Source: Azorhizobium oxalatiphilum (GTDB lineage Bacteria > Pseudomonadota > Alphaproteobacteria > Rhizobiales > Xanthobacteraceae). From it: a DNA stretch of 64,000 bases. The translations under genes and the position numbers were made by a program. Location: positions 1-64,000 of the forward strand of contig NZ_BMCT01000011.1 of assembly GCF_014635325.1 (NCBI RefSeq), written 5' to 3'. The notes under the pieces are model-generated. The model saw only the letters and a program-made list of their open reading frames with translations. It was not told where the DNA came from and searched no databases. Within the stretch, counting starts at the first letter, position 1; the number at the start of each line of letters is the position of its first letter. This document shows, in pieces, positions 25,256 to 33,572 of this stretch.

Positions 25256-27496
25256 ATGAACGCGCTTATCAAGATCGACGCTGCGGCGGCCGCTCCTCTC
25301 CTTCGGCAGCAGGGCATTACCAACCTTTCCCGCCGACAGTTGCTGGGACTGGGAGCCGGCGCGCTCCTGCTCGGGGGACTTCTATCAACTGGTAAGGCAT
25401 CGGCGCAGCCAACGCCGGTCGCCGTGAAGCCCGGTACACGCGTGCCCGCATTTCTGGTGATCGGGCCGGACAATAGCTTCAAACTGCTCAGCCCTTTCGT
25501 CGAAGGCGGTCAGGGCATCAACACCGGCACGGCGCAGATCGTCGGCGAGGAGTTGGATGTGAACCCGGCCCGCTTCGAGGTCGAGTGTGCGCCACCCGGC
25601 GCCGACTATGCGGTGGTGGGCGGAATGCGCATGACCGGCGGCAGCTTCTCGACTCGTTCAAGCTATGAATTGATGCGCCGTCTCGGAGCAACGGCGCGGG
25701 ACATGCTGATCCGGGCTGCCGCGGCACGGCTGAATGTGCCGGCATCGACGCTGACGACAGACGATGGTCATGTGGTGGATGCTGGTTCGCTGCGCATTCC
25801 CTACGGTGCGTTGGCCGCTGAGGCTCTGGCGTTGACGCCGGCGGACGACGTGAAGCTGCGCGATCCCGCCACATTCCGTTATATCCGCAAGCCGGTCGCG
25901 CGACTGGATGTAAGGGCCAAGTCCACAGGCAGGGCTGAATATGCCATCGATCAGAAGGTGGAAGGCATGCTGTATGCGGCCGTCCAGCATGCGCCCGTTC
26001 TGGGAACCGAGCCCGTGCGACTGATCAACGAGTCTGTCGCGAGAGGCATGCCGGGCGTCCACGACGTGCATCTCCTTCCAGGCGCGGTTGCGGTGACCGC
26101 CGACAGTTGGTATCGGGCTCGGCAGGCCGTCGAGGCCCTGCAGGTCTCTTGGAGTGCCCCCCCCGCCAGCGGATTCGATGCAGTGGCCGCGGATTATTCG
26201 TCCTCCGCGATCCTGACAGCACTGAAATCGTCAAGCGTAGCAGGCGAGAGAGCGGAGGCTGTTGGCGATACGAAGGCGAGCTTTGCTGGTGCAGCGAAGA
26301 TCATCGAGGCTGATTACGAGGCTCCGTATCTGGTACATGGCCAGCTGGAACCCCCGTCGTCCATTGCCCGCTTCAATGCCGATGGGGCTTTGGAGATGTG
26401 GACGCCGAACCAGATGCCTGAACTGTTTCAGTCCATTGCTGCAAAGCTGGCTGGATTGACACCCGAAAAGGTGATCCTGCACTCACCTATCCTCGGAGGC
26501 TTCTTCGGCCGCCATTTTGCCTATGGCCAGTCCAACCCGTTCCAGCAGGCTATCCTGCTGGCGAAGGCGACAGGGCGACCCGTAAAGGTGCTGTGGTCGC
26601 GGGAGGAGGAGTTCAAGATGGATGCGGTCCGTCCGCTGAGCTTCAGCCGCTTTCGAGGTGCCGTGGGCAAGGACGGCATGCCCGTCGCCATCCAGGTGCG
26701 GACCGTAGGCGAGGGCCCGCTCGGCCGTTGGTTCGGTGCCGCCGCGTCTGGCGGAGCGGTGGATAGCTCGGCGGTGGAGGGCATCGTCGAGAAGCCCTAC
26801 GATATTCCCAACCGGAGCATGGAATACGTCAAGTTCGTGCATCCCGTCACCATCGCCTTCTGGCGATCGGTGGGGCACTCCATGAACGACTTTTTCTATG
26901 AGGCCTTTTTCGATGAGATGGCCGACGCGGGCAACAAGGATCCGTTCGAGCTGCGTCGCACCTTGCTGGCTAATAAACCGCGACATCTCAAGCTGCTCGA
27001 AACCGTCGGCACGCTTTCCGGCGGCTGGAAGCGCGGCCCGTTCGATGTGGGCGGGACCAAGCGTGCACGGGGGGTGTCCATGGCCTCGCCCTTCGGTTCA
27101 GAGACGGCCACCATTGCGGAGGTGTCCATCGAAAGGGGGGAGGTGCGGGTCCATGATCTCTGGATCGCCTTCGATCCCGGAAGCATCGTCAACCCGGCAA
27201 TTGTGAAATCGCAGGTGGAATCGGCAGCAGCGCTCGGTCTGTCGGCGGCATTGTTCGAAGAGCTGGCTTATGAGAAGGGCAAGCGCTTGTCGCACAATTA
27301 CGACGACTATCCGATCCTGGCCCGAGACGCGATGCCTCGTGTCCATGTCGAGATCGTGGAGAGCGGTGCGCCTATGGGCGGGGTCGGTGAACCGGGACTC
27401 CCTGGAATTGCGCCGGCGGTCGTGAATGCGGTTGCAGCCCTGACCGGACGACATATTCGGGCCTTGCCGCTTGCGAAGGCCAAATTTGGCGCGTGA
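25256..27496 (+). CDS. Molybdenum hydroxylase large subunit with Tat signal
   Basis: A 746-residue catalytic subunit like IorB. The N-terminus has a twin-arginine signal (SRRQLLGLGAG, arginines at residues 26-27) followed by a hydrophobic run and an Ala-X-Ala cleavage site (KASAQ). The body has the molybdopterin-binding segments of the family, and the C-terminal GVGEPGLPGIAPAVVNAV holds the active-site Glu. It hydroxylates its substrate with water and sends electrons through the small subunit to a periplasmic acceptor, usually a cytochrome c. No cytochrome or XdhC-like maturation factor is encoded nearby, so those must be elsewhere. The stop is followed by about 300 bases without a gene. Confidence 0.9.
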   Translation: MNALIKIDAAAAAPLLRQQGITNLSRRQLLGLGAGALLLGGLLSTGKASAQPTPVAVKPGTRVPAFLVIGPDNSFKLLSPFVEGGQGINTGTAQIVGEELDVNPARFEVECAPPGADYAVVGGMRMTGGSFSTRSSYELMRRLGATARDMLIRAAAARLNVPASTLTTDDGHVVDAGSLRIPYGALAAEALALTPADDVKLRDPATFRYIRKPVARLDVRAKSTGRAEYAIDQKVEGMLYAAVQHAPVLGTEPVRLINESVARGMPGVHDVHLLPGAVAVTADSWYRARQAVEALQVSWSAPPASGFDAVAADYSSSAILTALKSSSVAGERAEAVGDTKASFAGAAKIIEADYEAPYLVHGQLEPPSSIARFNADGALEMWTPNQMPELFQSIAAKLAGLTPEKVILHSPILGGFFGRHFAYGQSNPFQQAILLAKATGRPVKVLWSREEEFKMDAVRPLSFSRFRGAVGKDGMPVAIQVRTVGEGPLGRWFGAAASGGAVDSSAVEGIVEKPYDIPNRSMEYVKFVHPVTIAFWRSVGHSMNDFFYEAFFDEMADAGNKDPFELRRTLLANKPRHLKLLETVGTLSGGWKRGPFDVGGTKRARGVSMASPFGSETATIAEVSIERGEVRVHDLWIAFDPGSIVNPAIVKSQVESAAALGLSAALFEELAYEKGKRLSHNYDDYPILARDAMPRVHVEIVESGAPMGGVGEPGLPGIAPAVVNAVAALTGRHIRALPLAKAKFGA

Positions 27497-27804
27497 GGCG
27501 GCTTTCTCCGTTTCATACGTCGCTGATTTCAGAAGTGCAACGAGGGCAATTTCATGTGCCCACGTTGCACGCACGTCTGCATGGGGACGGGAGAACGGGC
27601 ATGGCGGCAACTTTGCCTATAGAACGGCCCTTCGTGCGGTTGCTCGACAGCACGAGTGGGGCATTTCCGGAAAGATCTCCTGTCGCGGAATCGAGGTGCA
27701 GGTCTCTTCTGGGAAAGTCATTTGGGTGTGGTGGCGCGTTCAGCCGTGAGATAGGGCGCAACCATGTCCTTGTGCTGGAAACTGTGCGTCACCGTCCGGG
27801 GCCA
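27497..27804. other. Intergenic region after molybdenum hydroxylase
   Basis: The 308 bases between the convergent molybdenum-hydroxylase and GlxA-type regulator genes hold short open frames without familiar sequence. No terminator with a clear T run is apparent to me. I see nothing I can name. Confidence 0.4.
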
Positions 27805-28824
27805 TCAGGCCGTGGCGTAGCATGCGTTGGCAGGCACTGCCGGGAAGGGCGAGGGAAGACCTTCGGGGAGGGAAACGGAAGGGCGTGGGTGTAGGCCTGT
27901 GTCCTTCAGGTGGCTCGGCGTTTGGCCCGTGGCTCGCACGAAGGCGCGGCACATGCGGTCGCGGTCGGTAAATCCCACGTGCCGTGCCACCGTTTCGAGC
28001 GGCAGACGCCCCTCCTGCAACATGATGCGTGCAGCCTCTATACGCAGCGACTCAACCGCCTTCGCAGGCGACTGCCCTGTCTCGCTACGAAACAGGCGGC
28101 TGAACTGGCGAGGGCTCAGATGCGCAACCTCGGCCAGCTCTTCCACCGATAGATCGTTCTGGAGATTGCGTCGCGCATAGATGAGCGTACGCTTTATACG
28201 ATCCGTCTGCGGCTCTAGATCGAGCAGGGTGGAAATCTGGGATTGCGCTCCAGGTCTCCGATAATACAATACAAGCTGCTTGGCGATCTCGCACGAGATC
28301 TCGCGGCCAAGGTCATCCTCGATGAGGGCGAGAGCCAGGTCCAGCGCGGCACTCATGCCTGCGGAAGTCCAGATATCCCCGTCTCGAACGAAGATGCGAT
28401 CGGGTTCTACCAGAACAGCCGGATAGCCGGCCTTGAACGTCTCGACGTGGGCCCAGTGAGTTGTCGCCTTACGCCCGTCGAGCAGGCCGATTTCGGCGAG
28501 CTGGAAGGCCGCAGTGCTCGCTGCAGCGATGCGTCGCGTGCTGGTTGCGGCGGTAGAAAGCAAGCGCATTAACTGTTCCGACATCGGCAACGGTTGGGGC
28601 GCGCCGATCAGGAACAACGTGTCGTGGCCTTGCGTGCCGATCGGTTCACTATTCACGACAATGCCAAAGGTACTCGAAACGTCGCCGCCAACCTCCGACA
28701 AGAAAGAGACGGCATAGTGGCCGACTTGTGTGAGGCTGTTGGCTAGTTGAAAGGCCATGACGGCATTTAAGTCGATGATCTGGAAATGGGGCGAGAGAAC
28801 GAAGGCGATGCTCCGCATATCCAT
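27805..28824 (-). CDS. GlxA-family regulator (DJ-1/PfpI domain + AraC HTH)
   Basis: A 339-residue regulator with an N-terminal DJ-1/PfpI amidotransferase-like domain (VLSPHFQIIDLNAVMAFQLANSL...) and a C-terminal AraC HTH pair (VEELAEVAHLSPRQFSRLFR; VARHVGFTDRDRMCRAFVR). Where amidotransferases have Cys it reads AASTAAFQLA, so the first domain is a ligand sensor and not an enzyme. I chose the start at 28824 for its ribosome site GAGGA over the upstream ATG at 28884. It converges on the molybdenum hydroxylase, which it may control. Confidence 0.85.
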   Translation of the reverse strand: MDMRSIAFVLSPHFQIIDLNAVMAFQLANSLTQVGHYAVSFLSEVGGDVSSTFGIVVNSEPIGTQGHDTLFLIGAPQPLPMSEQLMRLLSTAATSTRRIAAASTAAFQLAEIGLLDGRKATTHWAHVETFKAGYPAVLVEPDRIFVRDGDIWTSAGMSAALDLALALIEDDLGREISCEIAKQLVLYYRRPGAQSQISTLLDLEPQTDRIKRTLIYARRNLQNDLSVEELAEVAHLSPRQFSRLFRSETGQSPAKAVESLRIEAARIMLQEGRLPLETVARHVGFTDRDRMCRAFVRATGQTPSHLKDTGLHPRPSVSLPEGLPSPFPAVPANACYATA

Positions 28825-29045
28825 ACTTCCTCGTGCAAGCGTCTGTAGGCGACAGTGTCCTTTCCGTGCCGCGCGAGGAATCATCCGCGTATGTATCCTC
28901 CCCTATACGATGGTGCGTATTGATCCATCAGGAGGCGGGGAGGGGAAGGCATGCTCCTTTTTCATCATTATGAAATTGCACGCGTTTCGAGAAGCCAACC
29001 GCCGTTCAGGACGTCTCGCGCCCGCCTAGGAGGGACGCGCTTTCC

Positions 29046-31568
29046 CTAGGCCTCGGTTGGCTCCGATGCGTCGTGCGGAATATGGCTGTGCGATTCAGCC
29101 GTCGGCAGAACAACCTCGAAAATCGCGCCGCCATCATCGTGGTTGCGGGCTGAAAGCGAGCCACCATGCGCTTCGACGATGGTCTTACAGATGGCGAGGC
29201 CAATCCCCATACCCTCACGTTTCGTCGTAAAGAAGGGATTGAACAGGCGAGCAAGGTTCTCGGCGGCGATGCCAATGCCGTGGTCACGCACGGTCAGCTG
29301 CACGAGATCGTCATTGAGAGGCACAAGCTCTATCTTCAGCACCTTGAGGGCATCTGGTGTCTGCGCCATCGCGTGGATGCCATTGGTCATCAGATTGACG
29401 ATGACCTGCTGGAGTTCGACTCTGTCTCCGATCACGTCCGGTACGTCGTCCGGCATGGTCGCCTGAATGATGGTTCCGCTCATTAGCAATTCGCGGTCGA
29501 GCAGTGTCGCCGCCTCGTCGATGATCTGGCGAAGGGCAATGGCGCCAGGGCGCTGGCGGCTTTGACGCAGGCGTTCGCGCGTTTTCTCAACGATCTGGCT
29601 TGCACGCAGACCATCGCGCACCGCGCGTTCTGCGGCGCGTGTCGCGGCATCGACATCGGGAGGCTCCTTCTTCAGCCAGCGAACACATGCCTGAGCGCTC
29701 ATGACCATGGCGCCTATGGGCTGATTGACCTCATGTGCAATGGAGGCAGAGATCGCTCCGACGGTAGAAATACGGCCCGCACGCGCGAGCTCGCCTTGCG
29801 CAGCCAGCAGTGCCTCCTTTGCCAGCTCTCGCTCCGTCACGTCGATCATAGCGCATGCCACGCGACCGAAAGCTCTCGGATCATCGGGCAGGGCAACGAG
29901 CAGGACAACGGTGACCTCTCGCTTATCCTGAGATGTCAAGCGCCCTTGCAGCTCGAGGCGACCTCCTCCCTGCCACATGGACTGCACGATGCCCGTCACG
30001 ACCTCACTCCGGGCCGGCAGAAAGCGCGCAATGGGACCTAGGATTTGGCTACGTGCCCCACAGCCGAGGATACGCAGTGTGGCGTCATTCGCGTCGATCA
30101 GAACGATCTCACGCGCCCATTCGCCAAGGAACTCTGGATGTTTCTGTACGAGAGCGGCAAGGTCCTTAATTCCTGAACTGCGAAGCTCCCGTAGATGCTC
30201 TTGGACGCCGGACAAGTCCAATTCGCACAAAGACACATGGGTTTGTTCGAAGATGGAGCGATAGCGCCGCTCGCTCTGGATGAGCGCGCCCTGGGCGCTT
30301 TTGCGTGCGCTGAAGTCGAAAGCGATCAGGCTCATCCCACCTGTGATCGCGAGATAGAAGCCAACGGCTATCAGACCGCTCTGCTCCGCGAGGGCCTGGG
30401 ATATCAGCGGAGAGAATGCCCCACCGATGATGCCGCCGATGTTGAAGGCAACTGACGTGCCAGTATAGCGCACACGTGCCGGAAACAGGCTGGGCAACCA
30501 GGCGCCGAGCGGGCCATTGACGAAGCCCATGACCAGCAGGGAGAAAGCGAGAAACAGAAAGATCACCAGCAGTGATCCGCTGCCCATCATGGGGGCCAGC
30601 AGTATGCCGGAGAGGATGGTTCCGGCGCATCCCAGAATGAGCACGCGCGCCGGATCTAGTCGGTCTGACAGCCAACTCGCAGCGACGATGGCCGCGGCCA
30701 TAAAAAGGATGGCGCCGAGCTCAATGATCAAAAAGGTTGACCACTTGTACCCTAGCGTGGTGGTGCCGTAACCAAGAGCGAATGCGGTTGCAACATAATA
30801 GAGTGAGAAGCACGCGACGACGCCGAACGTGCCGGCGATCACCTGTTCCCCGTGTTCTCGCATCATTTCGAGCAAAGGCACGCGTGGTGGTGGGGCTTCC
30901 GCCACCGATCTCCTGAACTCCTCCGTCTCCACCAGGTTGAGCCTGACCCAAAGGCCGAGCCAGACGAGAGGCACACTTGCGAGGAAGGGCACTCGCCAGC
31001 CCCAATCACGAAACTCCTCGGGAGAGAGGGTGATGGTGAGGCCGAGGAACAGCCCATTGGCAATGATGAAGCCAACAGGGGCGCCGAGTGGGGCGAACAT
31101 GGCGAAGCGGGCGCGCCAGCCGGGCGGTGCGTTCTCAAGGGCCAGCAGCGCCGCACCCGTCCATTCACCGCCAAGTGCGAGGCCCTGTCCGAAACGGAGC
31201 GTACACAGGAGGACCGGAGCGAGCCAGCCGGCGACCGCATAGGTGGGAAGCAGGCCGATCGCCGCCGTCGAACCACCCATCAGGAGCAAAGCTGCGACCA
31301 GCGTGGTCTTACGTCCCACCCGATCTCCGAAGTGGCCGAACACTGTGCCACCGAGAGGGCGGGCGATGAAGGCGATACCGAAGCTGGCATACGCTGCAAT
31401 CAGTTCCGCGGAGGGCAGGGAGGCGGGAAAGAACAGGGGGCCGAACACCAGGCTGGCGGCTGTCGCGTAGATGTAAAAATCATAGAACTCGACGGCGGTG
31501 CCAACCAGGCTTGCAAATAGGACGCGGAACGTGGTCTGCCCCGCAGCGCGCGCATCTGAAGCGCTCAT
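29046..31568 (-). CDS. MFS transporter-histidine kinase fusion
   Basis: An 840-residue protein. Residues 1-420 are a full metabolite:H+ symporter-type MFS transporter (about 12 helices; loop FGHFGDRVGRKTTL; GQGLALGGEW). Residues 433-560 are an atypical PAS-like domain (YRSIFEQTHVSLCELDL... GIKDLAALVQKHPEF). Residues 600-830 are a histidine kinase: phospho-acceptor H612 in IAHEVNQPI, N box VNLMTNGIHAM, and ATP lid RDHGIGIAAE with GMGIGLAICK. The frame is continuous, so this is a real fusion and not two genes. It should sense a substrate through its transport domain and phosphorylate the FixJ regulator encoded divergently at 31924. The linked PAS domain recurs in the kinases at 33573 and 56883. 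Confidence 0.85.
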   Translation of the reverse strand: MSASDARAAGQTTFRVLFASLVGTAVEFYDFYIYATAASLVFGPLFFPASLPSAELIAAYASFGIAFIARPLGGTVFGHFGDRVGRKTTLVAALLLMGGSTAAIGLLPTYAVAGWLAPVLLCTLRFGQGLALGGEWTGAALLALENAPPGWRARFAMFAPLGAPVGFIIANGLFLGLTITLSPEEFRDWGWRVPFLASVPLVWLGLWVRLNLVETEEFRRSVAEAPPPRVPLLEMMREHGEQVIAGTFGVVACFSLYYVATAFALGYGTTTLGYKWSTFLIIELGAILFMAAAIVAASWLSDRLDPARVLILGCAGTILSGILLAPMMGSGSLLVIFLFLAFSLLVMGFVNGPLGAWLPSLFPARVRYTGTSVAFNIGGIIGGAFSPLISQALAEQSGLIAVGFYLAITGGMSLIAFDFSARKSAQGALIQSERRYRSIFEQTHVSLCELDLSGVQEHLRELRSSGIKDLAALVQKHPEFLGEWAREIVLIDANDATLRILGCGARSQILGPIARFLPARSEVVTGIVQSMWQGGGRLELQGRLTSQDKREVTVVLLVALPDDPRAFGRVACAMIDVTERELAKEALLAAQGELARAGRISTVGAISASIAHEVNQPIGAMVMSAQACVRWLKKEPPDVDAATRAAERAVRDGLRASQIVEKTRERLRQSRQRPGAIALRQIIDEAATLLDRELLMSGTIIQATMPDDVPDVIGDRVELQQVIVNLMTNGIHAMAQTPDALKVLKIELVPLNDDLVQLTVRDHGIGIAAENLARLFNPFFTTKREGMGIGLAICKTIVEAHGGSLSARNHDDGGAIFEVVLPTAESHSHIPHDASEPTEA

Positions 31569-31923
31569 TCCATATGCCTCTCAAGTTGCGCAAGTCGGTT
31601 TCAACACGCAGGCCACACGGCCAGAGCGTGGGCACCCTTAGGGCATGTGCGGGAAGAAGGCCGAAAGCAGGCACCTCGCGTTACTATCTGCCAGTAGGCA
31701 TGTCCAGATGAGTGCTGAATCTCGCCGCTCCCTGCCGTGCATTTCGACAAGAACGCGACTCTTCGGACACTGGTAACGTGCTTGACAGGTTGTCTGGGGC
31801 GCGAACATGTGTGCTTGGTATTCAGGCAGAAAATGGACTCCGTTCTCTCTCCTTACGTCATGTCGGAGGCTTGCTGGGACCATCTCGGTGACCGCACATT
31901 TGTGGACTGTTCCAGAGGTAGAG
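31569..31923. other. Divergent promoter region of MFS-kinase and FixJ regulator
   Basis: The gap carries the two 5' regions of the fused kinase and the FixJ gene. I see no CATAC-N4-GTATG dyad and no complete palindrome here. Nothing else I can name. Confidence 0.4.
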
Positions 31924-32568
31924 ATGAAGCGCCCAGGAGACGCACGCACCAGTACCGCTCCACTCGTCGTCATCGTTGACGACGACGACGGTGTGCGAGA
32001 GGGATTGAAGGACATCCTGTCGTCGGTTGGGCTCGAATCCATCGCGTTCGCCTCGACGACGGACCTGCTCGCCGCCACCCTTCCGGACCGGCCGGGATGC
32101 CTTATCCTCGATGTCCGCTTGCCGGGTAGCAGCGGATTGGATCTTCAGGCTAGGCTCAGCGCCATGGGCAACAAGATGCCGGTCATATTTCTGACCGGCT
32201 ACGGCGATGTGCCTATGACTGTCCGGGCCATGAAGGCTGGCGCCTTGGATTTCCTAACCAAGCCGTTCCGTGACCAGGAGATGCTGGACGCTGTATCTTC
32301 TGCGATCGAGCGTGATCAGCTGCGGCGCACCGAAAGCGCGGTTGCAGCCGATGTCCTTACTCTGGCGGCGACCCTTACGCCGCGCGAGAAGGAAGTGATG
32401 GCAGCGGTGGTTACCGGGCTGCTCAACAAGCAGATTGCGCATCAGCTGAGCCTGAGCGAGATCACGGTGAAAATTCATCGCGGGAACGTCATGCGAAAGA
32501 TGCAGGCGGGTTCGGTCGCCGATCTGGTTCGCAAGGCCGAGCTGGTCAAGGCTCATTCGGCGGGTTGA
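31924..32568 (+). CDS. FixJ-type response regulator (receiver + LuxR HTH)
   Basis: A 214-residue regulator. The receiver domain has the acidic pocket VDDDDG, phospho-acceptor D63 (LILDVRLPGSSGL) and lysine K113 (TKPFRDQEM). From about residue 145 follows a LuxR-type HTH (TPREKEVMAAVVTGLLNKQIAHQLSLSEITVKIHRGNVMRKM). The start at 31924 follows an AGAGG-type ribosome site. It is divergent from the MFS-kinase fusion, which is its likely partner. It is very similar to the regulator at 56141 (LPGSSGL, RAMKAGALDFL, KPFRDQE shared). Confidence 0.9.
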   Translation: MKRPGDARTSTAPLVVIVDDDDGVREGLKDILSSVGLESIAFASTTDLLAATLPDRPGCLILDVRLPGSSGLDLQARLSAMGNKMPVIFLTGYGDVPMTVRAMKAGALDFLTKPFRDQEMLDAVSSAIERDQLRRTESAVAADVLTLAATLTPREKEVMAAVVTGLLNKQIAHQLSLSEITVKIHRGNVMRKMQAGSVADLVRKAELVKAHSAG

Positions 32569-32738
32569 AGGCGCAGCCCGCCTTCGGGCGGGTGGGCGTC
32601 TTGCCCTGACAGAATGTTGGAGCGTGGATACGCCCCGCGCATCGGGTCGACGTTGCATTTAACGCATTGAAAATAAATAATATTCATCTGCCGTGCAGCT
32701 CGCCTGAACTGGTTCCGTTTAGTGCCTTAAAACCATTG

Positions 32739-32744
32739 TATAAT
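32739..32744 (+). promoter_or_regulatory. Putative -10 box for stand-alone receiver
   Basis: A perfect TATAAT stands 68 bases before the start at 32813. The -35 region 17 bases upstream is poor, suggesting activator dependence. The palindrome ATAGGCCTAT lies just upstream of the ribosome site. This is an unverified promoter guess. Confidence 0.35.
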
Positions 32745-32812
32745 TACGGCTCCGACGAACCTGCCCCATTTGGTAGCAGGGAGGGCATATAGGCCTATCG
32801 GAGGAATTGAAC

Positions 32813-33181
32813 GTGTCGGCCCTTGGAAAAGCCGTGGCGATCGTGGATGACGATCAGGCTGTGCTCGATGCGACTTCGGAGTTTCTGGAGTCTCTCGGCT
32901 ATAGTGCGGTTGCGTTCAGCTCGGGAGAGGATTTCCTGAGCTTCTCCGGGCAAGCGGCAATCTCGCATCTGCTGACGGACGTCAATATGCCGGGGATGAG
33001 CGGCTTGGAGCTGCAGGATATCGTTCGGCAGCGCTATCCGAATATGACCGTCATTATGATGACCGCTTTGCGGGACGAAGTTGTCAGGCGGAGAGCCCTC
33101 GCCGGCGGCGCGAAGGAACTGCTGAGAAAGCCGATTATCGCGGATGATCTGATCCGCTGCCTGGAGGACGCTGCCACCTGA
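32813..33181 (+). CDS. Single-domain response regulator (CheY-like receiver)
   Basis: A 122-residue receiver without output domain: acidic pocket VDDDQ, phospho-acceptor D56 (LLTDVNMPGMSGLEL), Thr in MMTAL and K106 (LLRKPI). The GTG start has GGAGG eight bases upstream; a TTG two bases after that site is too close. Such proteins relay or drain phosphate or bind partner proteins. Its neighbours are the MFS-kinase/FixJ pair and the multi-PAS kinase (33573, convergent), so it may tune either. Confidence 0.9.
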   Translation: MSALGKAVAIVDDDQAVLDATSEFLESLGYSAVAFSSGEDFLSFSGQAAISHLLTDVNMPGMSGLELQDIVRQRYPNMTVIMMTALRDEVVRRRALAGGAKELLRKPIIADDLIRCLEDAAT

Positions 33182-33572
33182 ATGAGAGGCCAATGCATTC
33201 GTTCGAAGGCCAGGTTCCTAGGGCTCAGGCTCATGAAATATTGGGCCTTCGCAACACGGTTGCTGTGTCCGTTGAGCCCCAAGAGCATCTGGACAGACCT
33301 CTTCTATGCCCTTGCCAGCGCAGGAACCCCCGCCCAGCTGATTGACAGCTGGGCACCTCGAAAACCGTCGGCGTCTGGGGGCGTGAGGTGATTTACAGCC
33401 GGCAAGCGACGGTGGAAGCAAAAGATGGTTGGCCAATCGGATCGGCATGGGTCGGATTGCTGGGGGGAGGACATCACGCTCCTCGCGAAAGCCGCGCGAT
33501 GACCATGCGGCTACGGGCCGTTTCGCGCCATCGTGATAAGGGCGGCCTGCGCCTATACCATTGTCGGTGCAG
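33182..33572. other. Intergenic region between receiver and multi-PAS kinase
   Basis: About 390 bases between two convergent genes. It holds short frames without family resemblance and no clear terminator. I see nothing to annotate. Confidence 0.4.

Noticed and set aside
28880-28925. A CGTATG...TATACG pair upstream of the GlxA-type gene
   Set aside because: The spacing differs from CATAC-N4-GTATG and the arms do not match, so it is not counted in that set.
32784-32793. Palindrome ATAGGCCTAT before the single-domain receiver
   Set aside because: Too short to claim as an operator and no second copy seen.
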